64,000 bases of DNA from DASQZT01 sp035638575 (lineage in GTDB: Bacteria > Acidobacteriota > Terriglobia > Bryobacterales > Bryobacteraceae): the NCBI GenBank assembly GCA_035638575.1, contig DASQZT010000211.1, positions 59,670 to 123,669 of the forward strand, given 5' to 3'. Positions 16,129 through 25,134 of the stretch are shown one piece after another. Position 1 is the stretch's first letter; every line of letters begins with the position of its first letter. The position numbers were made by a program, and so were the translations under genes. The notes below the pieces were generated by a model. It did no database searches, was not told the origin of the DNA, and worked only from the letters and a program-made list of their open reading frames with translations.

Positions 16129-16821
16129 ATGAAGCTTCTGATCGTGGCCTCCGATCCCAGGGAGTTTTCCGGCCTGCTGGCGCGTTCTGATGGAGCCCGC
16201 CGCCAGCCGCTGCCCGTTCAGTGGGCGCGGAGCGCGAAGCTTCGAGGCCACGAACTGCTGCTGGCGGCCAACGGGGTTGGCGCAACGCGCGCCGCCGCCG
16301 CCGTGGATGCCGCGGCGGAGTGGTTTCGCCCGGAGGCCGTCGTCAGCGCGGGTTTCTGCGGCGCGCTGGACGAGGGTTTGGCGATCGCCGATATTGTGGT
16401 GGCGGACTGCGTCGCCGCCGCCGGCCGGCGCTATCCCGCGATGCCCGTAACCGGCCCGCCCTTCCACGCCGGGACGGTATGCTCCATCGATCACGTCGCC
16501 CGCACCGCCGAAGAGAAGGGGCAACTCCGCTCCTCGGGCGCCTGCGCCGTCGAGATGGAGGCCGCCGGAGTGGCCCCCCGCGCCGCCGCTTTGGGCCTGC
16601 CCTTCTATTGCGTGAAGGCCGTCACCGATCTTGCAGGCGAAACTATGGCGAACGATTTCAACCTTTCGATGCGCGACAACGGGCATTTCGATACAATATT
16701 CCTTTTAGGGAGAGCCTTGCGCCGGCCAACCGTTTGCTTGCCGGAGCTGCTACGGTTGCGAAACCGCTCGATTCGAGCTGCGCGCGCCCTGGGGGATTTT
16801 TTTGCCGACTGCCGATTGTGA
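16129..16821 (+). CDS. hpnG: Hopanoid-associated phosphorylase (adenosylhopane nucleosidase)
   Basis: The 230-residue protein has the nucleoside phosphorylase fold: AANGVGATRAAAAVD, SAGFCGALDEGLAIAD, and the substrate-binding VEMEAAGVA motif followed by KAVTDLAGE. HpnG releases adenine from adenosylhopane to give ribosylhopane or its phosphate. A strong ribosome site (GGGAGGAACG) precedes the ATG. It follows hpnA directly in the operon. The C-terminal 45 residues are basic. Confidence 0.93.
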   Translation: MKLLIVASDPREFSGLLARSDGARRQPLPVQWARSAKLRGHELLLAANGVGATRAAAAVDAAAEWFRPEAVVSAGFCGALDEGLAIADIVVADCVAAAGRRYPAMPVTGPPFHAGTVCSIDHVARTAEEKGQLRSSGACAVEMEAAGVAPRAAALGLPFYCVKAVTDLAGETMANDFNLSMRDNGHFDTIFLLGRALRRPTVCLPELLRLRNRSIRAARALGDFFADCRL

Positions 16822-16843
16822 TCCGACTGCCATTCCGCAGACC

Positions 16844-17899
16844 ATGCACGCAGCCGTGTACCGCGGCCAGAGCTTGGTCGATGTCGAGGAGATCCCTACC
16901 CCCGTCATTCTCCCCGGCGAGATCCTCATCCGCGTGGAGGCTTGCGGCATCTGCCACACCGATCTCAAGAAGATCGAGTACAACCTGCTGGCGCCGCCGC
17001 GGATTTTCGGCCACGAAACGGCCGGCGTGGTGGCGGCGGTGGGCGCCGGGGTCCAGAGATTTCGTCCGGGCGACCGCGTTGTCGCCTTTCACCACATCCC
17101 GTGCATGAGCTGCTTCTACTGCCGCCGCAAGATCTACGCGCAGTGCCTGACGTACAAAAGGGTCGGAATCACCGCCGGTTTCGAGCCTGCCGGTGGCGGG
17201 TTCGCGCAGTACGTCCGGGTCATGGAGTGGATCGTCGAGCGCGGTGTGGAAAAAATCCCGGACGGAGTTTCCTTCGAGTGCGCGACGCTTGTCGAGCCGC
17301 TCAACACCTGCCTTAAAGCCGTGGTGCAGTGCGATCCGCAACCGGATGATTTCACCGTGGTTCTCGGACAAGGCCCCATTGGCCTGATGTTCACCATGCT
17401 GGTCAGGCGCACTGGCGCGCGAGTGGCCGCCACCGACACCATCGCCGAACGCCGCGCCATCTCCAGCCGCTGCGGCGCGGAGTTTTCGTGGGACCCCCGA
17501 GCCATCGACATCGTCGCCGAAGTCCGCAAGCTCACCGAGGGACGTGGAGCCGACCTCGTCATCGTGGCCACCTCCACCAGGGGGATCGTCGACCAGGCCA
17601 TTGCCTGCTCCCGGCCCGGAGCCCGAATCCTGCTGTTTGCCCAGACTTCCGCCACCGAGCGTATCGAAGCTTCCGGTGCCGACATTTGCGTAGGTGAAAG
17701 AATACTCTTCGGGTGCTATAGTGCATCAGTGGACCTGCAGCAGGAGTCCGCACACCTGGTTTTTAACGGTGGGCTGCCGTTGGAGGAGTTGATCTCCCAT
17801 CGGTTGCCGTTGGTTAAAATCCGTTCAGGATTTGATTTGGCGTTGCATCCAGGACCTAATTCGTTGAAAATAATCGTTCAGCCACAGAGGTGGTCATAA
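16844..17899 (+). CDS. Zinc-type alcohol dehydrogenase (MDR), hopanoid operon copy 1
   Basis: The 351-residue MDR enzyme has catalytic-zinc ligands in ACGICHTDLKK and GHETAGVV, the structural-zinc lobe (CMSCFYCRRKIYAQC) and a nucleotide site (VLGQGPIGLMF). The ATG at 16844 is chosen since MHAAVYRGQ is the family start; an in-frame TTG at 16802 would overlap hpnG. It follows hpnG and touches the next dehydrogenase (TAA-GTG). Position between hpnG and hpnC suggests a redox step on the hopanoid side chain, which is inference only. Confidence 0.88.
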   Translation: MHAAVYRGQSLVDVEEIPTPVILPGEILIRVEACGICHTDLKKIEYNLLAPPRIFGHETAGVVAAVGAGVQRFRPGDRVVAFHHIPCMSCFYCRRKIYAQCLTYKRVGITAGFEPAGGGFAQYVRVMEWIVERGVEKIPDGVSFECATLVEPLNTCLKAVVQCDPQPDDFTVVLGQGPIGLMFTMLVRRTGARVAATDTIAERRAISSRCGAEFSWDPRAIDIVAEVRKLTEGRGADLVIVATSTRGIVDQAIACSRPGARILLFAQTSATERIEASGADICVGERILFGCYSASVDLQQESAHLVFNGGLPLEELISHRLPLVKIRSGFDLALHPGPNSLKIIVQPQRWS

Positions 17900-18940
17900 G
17901 TGAATAGCCACATGATGGCTGCTGTGCTTTACGGCAAGGAACACTTGCAGGTGGAGCCGGTGGCCGTTCCTCAAATTCAAAGCGGAGACATTCTCGTACG
18001 AGTGAAAGTGGCGTTGACCTGCGGCACCGACGTTAAGGTCTTCCGCCGCGGATATCACGCTCGCATGATCGTACCCCCCGCTGTGTTCGGGCACGAACTG
18101 GCCGGCGATGTAGTCGCGGTTGGCGAGGATGTCAGAAAGTTCTCCATTGGACAGCGCGTTGTGGCGTCCAACTCGGCCCCTTGCGATAAATGTTTCTTCT
18201 GCCGGCGCGATTTGCAGAACCTCTGCGAGGATCTGTTGTTCAACAATGGCGCCTATGCCGAGTACATTCGGATTCCCGCCCGCATTGTCGAAAGCAACAC
18301 CTACCAGATTCCGCCGCACGTGGGGTATAGCGACGCGGCCCTGGTGGAGCCCCTGGCCTGCGTGGTTCGCGGTCTCGACGAGACGGCTCCCCGCGCCGGC
18401 GATACCATCGCCATCATCGGGCTGGGCCCCATCGGGCTGATGTTCGCCAAGTTGGCCAAACTGTACGGTTGCCGCGTCATCGCCGTGGGGCGCCGCCAGA
18501 CGCAGCTCGACCGCGCCGCCGCGCTGGGCGCCGACGAGCTCATCCTGGCCCGCGACGGCCACGATCCCGTCAAAACCGTCCGCGAGATGACCCACGGCCG
18601 CGGCGTGGATATCGCCCTGGAAGCGGTGGGCAAACCCAGGACGTGGGAGTGGGCCGTCAACATGGTGCGGCGCGGCGGCACCGTCAACTTCTTCGGCGGC
18701 TGCCCCAACGACAGCAAGGTCAACCTGGATACCGCCCTGCTGCATTACTCGGAGATCACCTGCAAGGCCAGCTTCCACCACACTCCGGCGTATATCCGGA
18801 AGGCGCTCGAACTGGTTTCGGCCGGCCACATCACAGCGTCGTTCTTCGTCAACCGCGAAGAGCCCCTGGCCAACCTGCTGGAAGTCATGCGCCACCTGAT
18901 GAGCCACAACGGGCACCTGAAAACGGCCATCGTTCCCTAA
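17900..18940 (+). CDS. Zinc-type alcohol dehydrogenase (MDR), hopanoid operon copy 2
   Basis: The 346-residue paralogue starts with GTG directly after the stop of copy 1. Catalytic-zinc motifs TCGTDVKVF and GHELAGDVV, the structural-zinc lobe CDKCFFCRRDLQNLC, and the nucleotide loop IGLGPIGLMF are intact. It resembles sorbitol/threonine dehydrogenase-like members. Being side by side with copy 1, the two may form a hetero-oligomer or act in sequence. No substrate motif can be read. hpnC starts one base after its stop. Confidence 0.88.
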   Translation: MNSHMMAAVLYGKEHLQVEPVAVPQIQSGDILVRVKVALTCGTDVKVFRRGYHARMIVPPAVFGHELAGDVVAVGEDVRKFSIGQRVVASNSAPCDKCFFCRRDLQNLCEDLLFNNGAYAEYIRIPARIVESNTYQIPPHVGYSDAALVEPLACVVRGLDETAPRAGDTIAIIGLGPIGLMFAKLAKLYGCRVIAVGRRQTQLDRAAALGADELILARDGHDPVKTVREMTHGRGVDIALEAVGKPRTWEWAVNMVRRGGTVNFFGGCPNDSKVNLDTALLHYSEITCKASFHHTPAYIRKALELVSAGHITASFFVNREEPLANLLEVMRHLMSHNGHLKTAIVP

Positions 18941-19876
18941 ATGCCCGGCGTGGACGCACCCGCGTTCTTGCCGCCGGCCGAATTCGTCCGGTCGCCCGAG
19001 GCCCTGGCCCGCCAGTACTCTCCCGAGGATGCGCGGGCCTACACCCGCTGGCTGGCCACTCACCACTACGAGAATTTCCACGTGGTGAGCTTCCTGCTTC
19101 CCAAACGCCTCCACCAGGATTTCTACAACGTCTACTCGTATTGCCGCTGGGCCGACGACCTGGGCGATGAAATCGGCGACCGCGCCGAAAGCCTCCGCCT
19201 GCTCGAATGGTGGCGCGGCGAATTGGACGCCATGTACCAGGGCCGCGCCACCCACCCCGTTTTCGCCGCTCTCCTCCCCACCGTCCGGCAATACGCCATT
19301 CCGCGCCAGCCATTCGCCGATCTCATCGACGCCTTCGTGCAGGACCAGACCGTCACCCGCTACCGCGACTGGGACGAGCTGTTCGGCTACTGCCGCAACT
19401 CCGCCAACCCCGTGGGCCGCCTGGTGCTCTATCTGTGCGGATATGCCGACGCGGAGCGGCAGCGCCTCTCCGACGCCACCTGCACCGCCCTCCAGCTCGC
19501 CAACTTCTGGCAGGACGTCACCGTGGACCTGCTCAAGGACCGCGTCTACATCCCGCTACACGTCATGGAGCGCCACGGCTACACGCTCGAAGAGCTTCGG
19601 CAGCACCGCTTCACGCCCGCCTTCCGCGAAGTCATGCGCGAGATCGTGGAGAAGGCCCGCGGCCTGTTCCTCGAAGGGCTGCCGCTGGCCAACACGGTGG
19701 ACCGCCGCCTGGCGCTCGATATCGACCTGTTCAGCCGCGGCGGCATGCGGGTGCTCGAAAAGATCGAGCAACAGGGCTACGATGTACTCAGGGCCCGGCC
19801 GGCGATCTCCAAAGCGGAAAGGGTGCGGCTCCTGGTGGGCTCGCTGGCGCGCGTGGCCTTCCGCCGGGCGGCATGA
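18941..19876 (+). CDS. hpnC: Squalene synthesis protein HpnC (hydroxysqualene synthase)
   Basis: The 311-residue trans-isoprenyl diphosphate synthase has two aspartate-rich sites, YCRWADDLGDE and ANFWQDVTVD, plus NPVGRLVLYL. HpnC converts presqualene diphosphate into hydroxysqualene in the HpnCDE squalene route. ATG 18941 follows the dehydrogenase stop without a gap. The stop overlaps the hpnD start (ATGATGA). Confidence 0.94.
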   Translation: MPGVDAPAFLPPAEFVRSPEALARQYSPEDARAYTRWLATHHYENFHVVSFLLPKRLHQDFYNVYSYCRWADDLGDEIGDRAESLRLLEWWRGELDAMYQGRATHPVFAALLPTVRQYAIPRQPFADLIDAFVQDQTVTRYRDWDELFGYCRNSANPVGRLVLYLCGYADAERQRLSDATCTALQLANFWQDVTVDLLKDRVYIPLHVMERHGYTLEELRQHRFTPAFREVMREIVEKARGLFLEGLPLANTVDRRLALDIDLFSRGGMRVLEKIEQQGYDVLRARPAISKAERVRLLVGSLARVAFRRAA

Positions 19877-20721
19877 TGAGCGAGGTCGAACAATCCTACC
19901 AGTACTGCTGCCGCGTGGCCCGCACCCGCGCCAAGAACTTCTACTACTCCTTCCTCCTGCTTTCCGCGCACCAGCGCAAGGCCATGTGCGCCATCTATGC
20001 CTTCATGCGCTATTGCGACGACCTCAGCGACGAGGCCGGCGCCTCCCGCGCGGCCATCGACCGCTGGCGCGCCGAGATGGAGGATGCCCTCGAGGGCCGT
20101 TTCAGCGGCCAGCCCGTGTGGCCCGCGTTTCACCACACCGTGCGCCGCTTCGGCATCCCCCACGAATATTTCCGCGAGATGATCAGCGGCGTCGCTTCCG
20201 ACCTCGAGCCGCGTTCCTTCGAAACCTTCGACCAGCTCTACCGCTACTGCTACCAGGTGGCCTCCGTGGTGGGGCTGACCACCATCCACATCTTCGGCTT
20301 CGACACGCGCATCGCCCTGCCCCTGGCCGAGAAGTGCGGAGTGGCGTTTCAACTGACCAACATCCTGCGCGACATCCGCGAAGACGCCGACCGCGGCCGC
20401 GTGTACCTGCCGGCCGAAGACCTGCGCCGCTTCGGCGTCACCGGGCGGGATCTGCGCGAAGGCAATCGCAGCGAGGCCTTTCTGCGGCTCATGCGTTTCG
20501 AAGCCGCGCGGGCGCGGGCCTATTACGACGAGTCGCGGCCCCTGCTGGACCTGATTCACCAGCGCAGCCGGCCGTCGTTGTGGGCCCTGATTGCCATCTA
20601 CTCGCGCCTGCTCGAGCGCATCGAGCGCTGCAACTACGACGTGTTTACGCGCCGCGTGCGGCTCTCCCCGCTGGAGAAATCGTGGATTGTGGTGCGCGCC
20701 CTGGTGGCTATTCCGCGATGA
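19873..20721 (+). CDS. hpnD: Presqualene diphosphate synthase HpnD
   Basis: The 282-residue enzyme condenses two farnesyl diphosphates to presqualene diphosphate. Aspartate motifs YCDDLSDE and NILRDIREDADRGRVYLP are present. Two adjacent ATG codons (19873 and 19876) are both possible starts; the first overlaps the hpnC stop. The third enzyme of the route, the FAD-dependent HpnE, is absent from this window, so it must lie elsewhere. Confidence 0.94.
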   Translation: MMSEVEQSYQYCCRVARTRAKNFYYSFLLLSAHQRKAMCAIYAFMRYCDDLSDEAGASRAAIDRWRAEMEDALEGRFSGQPVWPAFHHTVRRFGIPHEYFREMISGVASDLEPRSFETFDQLYRYCYQVASVVGLTTIHIFGFDTRIALPLAEKCGVAFQLTNILRDIREDADRGRVYLPAEDLRRFGVTGRDLREGNRSEAFLRLMRFEAARARAYYDESRPLLDLIHQRSRPSLWALIAIYSRLLERIERCNYDVFTRRVRLSPLEKSWIVVRALVAIPR

Positions 20722-20959
20722 GGCTCAACTGCCGCGGATCCGCCGCCGGCGCCTTGAGAGAGGGCGGCCGCTTCAGATCGTCGTGCGACGGGTCGAACTT
20801 GCGGATCAGCTGATTCAGTTTGAGTGAGGCTTCCCAGATTTCGCACAACAGGTTGCAGCGCGCGCAACCGCCCCGGATGGCGCCGCGCCCGTCCACCGCC
20901 GGATTGTAGCGCTTATGTTTGGCGCAACGGCCGTCGAACTTCCTGGATCGGATCTTCAA
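20708..20959 (-). CDS. Small cysteine-containing protein of unknown function
   Basis: The 83-residue frame starts at TTG with GGAG five bases upstream. It has a basic N-terminus, then CAKHKRYNPAVDGRG and GGCARCNLLCEIWE, a C..H...C..C pattern that could bind zinc, and a helical charged tail. The 3' end overlaps hpnD by 14 bp on the opposite strand. I do not recognise the family. The amino-acid pattern is more protein-like than that of random frames here. Confidence 0.5.
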   Translation of the reverse strand: MKIRSRKFDGRCAKHKRYNPAVDGRGAIRGGCARCNLLCEIWEASLKLNQLIRKFDPSHDDLKRPPSLKAPAADPRQLSLIAE

Positions 20960-20995
20960 GGGATCTCCAACCTCTACACGGTAGCACCAGTTTCC

Positions 20996-21019
20996 GGCCC
21001 GCGCGCGTCGGCAAGCGGT
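20996..21019. repeat. Short dispersed GC-rich repeat, second copy
   Basis: Contains GCGCGCGTCGGCAAGCGGT, matching 8676-8700 with one change. It sits immediately downstream of the kinase stop. Confidence 0.45.
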
Positions 21020-21022
21020 CCC

Positions 21023-23686
21023 TCACTTCCCCGCCGGAATCCTCCGCCGCAGCTCGTCGAAAAAGTTGAGCAGGAACGTCACGTGAACCGAGCCCTTCTC
21101 GCCCACGATGGCTTCCGGCGCCTGAAACACCGCAAAGCGCTTGCCATCCGGGTGAAGAGCGAAATTCAATGTCCCAGTGTAAGGAAGCCTGCGATCACAC
21201 CAAAGGCGCGGCTTGCCCGGAACGAACGAATCGCCGTCCACGGTGTATTCCATCACCATGATCCGGTTGTCCGCGGTCTCGTAGAACAATTCCCGGCCGT
21301 TGTTCGCCCAGATGCCGTACAAGCCTCCTCCCGTCGAGATTTGCCACTTCCCACCCGGCCCCGGGAACGGCCGCACGTAGACTTCATTCCCGCCGGACTC
21401 ATTGGACCGGTACGCGATCCAGCGCCCATCGGGAGAAAATTCCGGGACAAGTTCATTGGCGGGCGTCCGCAGGAACTGCTCCGGGGTGCCCGCCTTCGGA
21501 TGAGCGGGATCGCTGGTGTCGAGCGGCACCGTCCAGAGGTCGCCCTGCGTTTGAGGATCCACCTCATGATAGGCCAGACGCTTGGCACCGGGGGAGAAGG
21601 ACCAGGGAATTGCGTTCTGATGGGTGTCCAGCAGCCGCTGCGCCTCCGCCGCCCCATCGCTCCGCACCCAGGATACGCCATAGCCACCCGCCCCGACCGT
21701 GCCGAACACGATGTGTTTGCCATCCGGCGTCCATACGGGGACGTTCACTTGCCCAGCGGAGGTGAGCCGCATCATGGTACCGCGCTGCCAATCGTAGACG
21801 AAGATATCGCTGCCGCCGCCAGCGGTCCCTTGCACCGCCAGCCGCCCGCCATCGGGGGAAAAACGGGGAACGAACCAGGCGCCCGGCGTCGGCAGCAGCG
21901 GCTGCGTGTTTCCGGAGCTTTCCAGCCAAACCACCGGCCAACTCTGCGCTGCCGCTTTACCCGCGGTATACACCAGCGTGCCGTGCCCGGAGGGCGCCCC
22001 CGAGAAGTCGAACTGTCCGCTGCCCCAGGTTGGATTGCTGGCCACATCCTCCAGCAGTGGAGCAGGCGTGCCCTGAACTTCCAGCCGATCGGCATCGAAA
22101 GCGATGCTGAACAGAACTCCCTGGTGCACATACACCAGGTGGCCGCTGGGCAGGTACCGGCCATAGTAGGCTCCCCGCACCAGGATCTTGTTCTCGCCGG
22201 TCTTCAAGGATGCGGCCTCGATGTTGGCGGCATCAAAGTTGTTGATATTGGCCGACGCCGTGAAGAGGACGGATTGGCCTCCGGGAAGGATCTGCGGCCA
22301 GCGTTGGGTGGCTTCTCCGTTGGCCAGTTTCGTCACCGGCTGAATGGGCCCTCCTCCAGCAGGCACGCGGAAAAGCTGACCTTCCCGGTCCCGGGACAAG
22401 ATGAGGCTTCCATCATTACCCAATGCCGCGCCATATCCGAAAGGCGCACCGCACAGCGTCACCGCTGCGCCGCCCTGGACAGAGACCTCCTTCCAACTGC
22501 CATCGGAGTAGAACCCGATCTCGCGTCCGTCAGGAGAGAAGATTGGATCCCTGCCGTTCTCCGTCCCGGGCAGCAGTGTTGCCTGTGCCTGCTCGAGGAG
22601 CCGCGTCGCCAGTTGCTGTTTGCCATCCGGCCCGCGCGCCGGAAACACCAGCCGCGTGCCATCGGGCGAGATGGCGGCGGTGATATTTGTTCCCGCCACC
22701 GCATCCGGGCCCAGATCCACGCTCAGCCGCATCGGCGGCTGCCCGGCCGGCCGCGTATCGCGCCACGGCCCCCAAAGTGCAACCGCCATCGCGAGCGCCA
22801 GCACACCGGCAACCGCCCAGGGAAGCACGTTCGGGCGCGGCTCCGCGACAGAGGCCGCCGGCACTCCCTCTTCCAGCGCCACCCGCACGTCGCCGATGGC
22901 CTGCCACCGCCGGCGCGGCTCCTTGCGCAGGCAGCGCTCCACGATCGGCCGCAACAGCGCCGGAACCGCCGCCACGTCCGGCTCCGTCTTGAGCACGGCC
23001 GCCAGCGTGTCCGAAATGGTCGGACCGGCGAACAGGTGCCGGCCCGTCAGCATCTCGTGCAGCACCACGCCGAATGCCCAGATATCCGCCCGCCGGTCCA
23101 CCGTCTGTCCCCGCGCCTGCTCCGGGCTCATGTACGCGGCGGTCCCCAGGATCGTGCCCGCAACCGTGGCGCGCATGGTTAGTGTGGGCGAGGCCTTCGG
23201 ATCGGATGCCGCCGCCCCGTCGCTGGACATCGCCTTCGCCAGTCCGAAGTCCAGCACTTTCACGCGCCCTTCGCTGGTGACCTTGATGTTGGCCGGCTTC
23301 AGGTCCCGATGGATGATGCCGCGCTCATGCGCATACTCCAGCGCCTCCGCGATCTGCCTCGCGATGGGCAGCGCCTCTTCCAGCGGCATGGCACCCTGGG
23401 CGATGCGCTCGGCGAGCGTGGGGCCTTCCACCAGCTCCATGATGAGCGCTCGCTCTTCCACGCCATAAATCGCCGCGATATTCGGGTGGTTCAGCGAGGC
23501 CAGCACCTGCGCCTCCCGCGTGAACCGCGCCATGCGGTCGGCATCCCCCGCGAACGCCTCCGGCAGAATCTTGATGGCCACCTCGCGGTTGAGCTTCGTG
23601 TCGGTGGCGCGCCACACCTCGCCCATGCCACCCTCGCCGATCTTGGAGGTGATGCGATAGTGGGCGATCGAAACCTGTGGGCTCAT
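21023..23686 (-). CDS. Ser/Thr protein kinase with TolB-like beta-propeller
   Basis: The 887-residue protein starts at ATG 23686, right before the kinase fold (HYRITSKIGEGGMGEVW). Kinase motifs VAIKIL, HRDLKPANIK and LDFGLAK cover residues 8-265. One transmembrane helix (VAGVLALAMAVALWGPW, near 310) leads to about 550 residues of WD40/TolB-type repeats (SPDGTRLVF, SPDGREIGFY, SPDGRWIAYRS). This layout is common in Acidobacteriota. The propeller is probably outside the membrane and may sense ligands or mediate contacts. The frame upstream of 23686 has no family character. Confidence 0.94.
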   Translation of the reverse strand: MSPQVSIAHYRITSKIGEGGMGEVWRATDTKLNREVAIKILPEAFAGDADRMARFTREAQVLASLNHPNIAAIYGVEERALIMELVEGPTLAERIAQGAMPLEEALPIARQIAEALEYAHERGIIHRDLKPANIKVTSEGRVKVLDFGLAKAMSSDGAAASDPKASPTLTMRATVAGTILGTAAYMSPEQARGQTVDRRADIWAFGVVLHEMLTGRHLFAGPTISDTLAAVLKTEPDVAAVPALLRPIVERCLRKEPRRRWQAIGDVRVALEEGVPAASVAEPRPNVLPWAVAGVLALAMAVALWGPWRDTRPAGQPPMRLSVDLGPDAVAGTNITAAISPDGTRLVFPARGPDGKQQLATRLLEQAQATLLPGTENGRDPIFSPDGREIGFYSDGSWKEVSVQGGAAVTLCGAPFGYGAALGNDGSLILSRDREGQLFRVPAGGGPIQPVTKLANGEATQRWPQILPGGQSVLFTASANINNFDAANIEAASLKTGENKILVRGAYYGRYLPSGHLVYVHQGVLFSIAFDADRLEVQGTPAPLLEDVASNPTWGSGQFDFSGAPSGHGTLVYTAGKAAAQSWPVVWLESSGNTQPLLPTPGAWFVPRFSPDGGRLAVQGTAGGGSDIFVYDWQRGTMMRLTSAGQVNVPVWTPDGKHIVFGTVGAGGYGVSWVRSDGAAEAQRLLDTHQNAIPWSFSPGAKRLAYHEVDPQTQGDLWTVPLDTSDPAHPKAGTPEQFLRTPANELVPEFSPDGRWIAYRSNESGGNEVYVRPFPGPGGKWQISTGGGLYGIWANNGRELFYETADNRIMVMEYTVDGDSFVPGKPRLWCDRRLPYTGTLNFALHPDGKRFAVFQAPEAIVGEKGSVHVTFLLNFFDELRRRIPAGK

Positions 23687-23754
23687 AGTGCCGGTTAGAG
23701 CATGATACCACCGCCGGACCTGGCGAACTCTCCACCTGCCGCAGCCCACCCCGC

Positions 23755-23791
23755 TTGACACCCCCGCCCAATAGATGCTAGTTTTTTAGCA
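23755..23791 (+). promoter_or_regulatory. Candidate promoter and operator of the TIGR03435 gene
   Basis: TTGACA (23755-23760) is followed 18 bp later by TAGTTT. The perfect dyad TGCTA-N6-TAGCA (23776-23791) overlaps that -10. A repressor bound here would block the promoter. The dyad resembles BlaI-type half sites only loosely. Confidence 0.4.
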
Positions 23792-23811
23792 CATGCCGAA
23801 GGAGGGCCCGC

Positions 23812-24606
23812 CTGACCCGTGTAATATCCGCCGCGTTCGTCGTGATTGGTGTTGGCCTCGCAACCCCGCCCCTGGCCGGCGCACAAACCGCCGCCGCTCC
23901 GTCTTTTGACGTTGCATCGCTGAAGCCCGCTCAGCCGTCGCCGCCCTACCCGGTCGACCTGGGCAACACTCTCCACGGCCGTGTGACCCTGACCAACGTC
24001 ACCCTTACCGAGTGTCTGCGGTTCGCTTTCAAAATCAACAACGACAGTCAGATTGCGGGGCCCGACTGGATCAAGTCGAGGGATGTGCTCTTCGATATCG
24101 TGGGCAAAGCGCCGCCCGAGACACCCAAAGACCGGCTCCGTCTCATGATTCTGAACTTACTCCAGGAGCGATTCAAGCTCACGCTGCACCATGAGCAGAG
24201 GGAACTCGCCTACCTCGCCTTGGTGGCCGGCAAAAAGGGATCGAAGCTCCGCCCGGCCGCGGCTGGCGCTGGCGATGCGGGCAATGAAGTCCGGCAGGGC
24301 CGGATTGCCGTGCGCCGCGTGTCGATCAACACCCTGATCGTTCTTTTGGGACGCTTCACCAGCAGACCCATCATGGACATGACAGGGCTCGAGGGGCTGT
24401 ACGATGTGAACCTGGAGTGGACGCCCCTGAATCAGCGGGCGCCGAAGCAGGGCGAGGGTGTCGAGGCCGCGGCTGCCGCCGTCCCGGAAGGCCCCACCCT
24501 GTTCGATGCGATCCAGGAGCAGCTCGGCCTGAAGTTGGAGATGCGCAAGGGTCCTATGGACGTCATCGTCGTGGACCACGCCGAGAAGACGCCCCTCTCG
24601 AACTAG
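23812..24606 (+). CDS. TIGR03435-family exported protein
   Basis: The 264-residue protein has a signal peptide (ISAAFVVIGVGLATPPLAGA) and the family pattern FDVASLKPAQ, LRFAFKI, LQERFKLTLHHEQRELAYLAL and MTGLEGLYDVNLEW, ending QLGLKLEMRKGPMDVIVVD. These proteins are abundant in soil acidobacteria; their role is unknown. No ATG fits the signal peptide. CTG 23812 is chosen because a perfect AGGAGG (23800-23805) sits six bases before it; a GTG at 23842 would cut the signal peptide. Confidence 0.85.
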   Translation: MTRVISAAFVVIGVGLATPPLAGAQTAAAPSFDVASLKPAQPSPPYPVDLGNTLHGRVTLTNVTLTECLRFAFKINNDSQIAGPDWIKSRDVLFDIVGKAPPETPKDRLRLMILNLLQERFKLTLHHEQRELAYLALVAGKKGSKLRPAAAGAGDAGNEVRQGRIAVRRVSINTLIVLLGRFTSRPIMDMTGLEGLYDVNLEWTPLNQRAPKQGEGVEAAAAAVPEGPTLFDAIQEQLGLKLEMRKGPMDVIVVDHAEKTPLSN

Positions 24607-24607
24607 C

Positions 24608-24897
24608 GCTCCCCACCCCCGCCGCGCCGTACGCTAACATTGATTCCGGCCATGTCCACAGCCTTAGACCAGCTCGAACCCCAGGCCGTCTGGAAGCACT
24701 TCGCTGCTCTCGCGGCCATTCCCCGCGCTTCGGAAAAGGAAGCCGCGGCCCGAAATTATGTGCTTGCCCTTGCCGGCCGTCTGGGCCTCCAATCCGTTCA
24801 GGACTCCGTCGGCAATACCGTCGTCCGCAAGCCCGCGCGCCCCGGACGCGAAGCCGCTGTCCCGGCCGCCATCCAGGGCCACCTGGACATGGTTTGC
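24608..24897 (+). repeat. Left copy of 290 bp direct repeat: 5' end of pepD
   Basis: This copy equals 28406-28695 over 290 bp with no gap and under ten mismatches by eye. It holds a short upstream stretch and the first 82 codons of pepD (ATG 24652, through HLDMVC). The frame then turns into unrelated sequence and stops at 24924. It is therefore a truncated pepD 5' end left of an inserted island. Confidence 0.85.
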
Positions 24898-25134
24898 ACG
24901 GGAACTGCAACTCCTACAACGTAGCACTACCGAGCCGCGTGCGTTATCGGGGTGACGAGGGTTTCTGGAGCTTCAGAAATCGAATCGCTTTATTTGATGT
25001 CGAACTGCCCAGTTAGCTCTAAGGAGCACGCTCGCCTACCCGCCCTACTCGGAACCGCGAACTCCTGCCGTGCGGGAACGGGTTGCCAGCATGCGCGCGA
25101 CCGGATACGCTGAATCCTTAGGTCGGCGGCAAAT

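Noticed and set aside
17709..17717. Internal promoter TGCTATAGT before the second dehydrogenase
   Set aside because: It lies inside the coding sequence of the first dehydrogenase with no -35, about 185 bp before the next start; chance match is likely.
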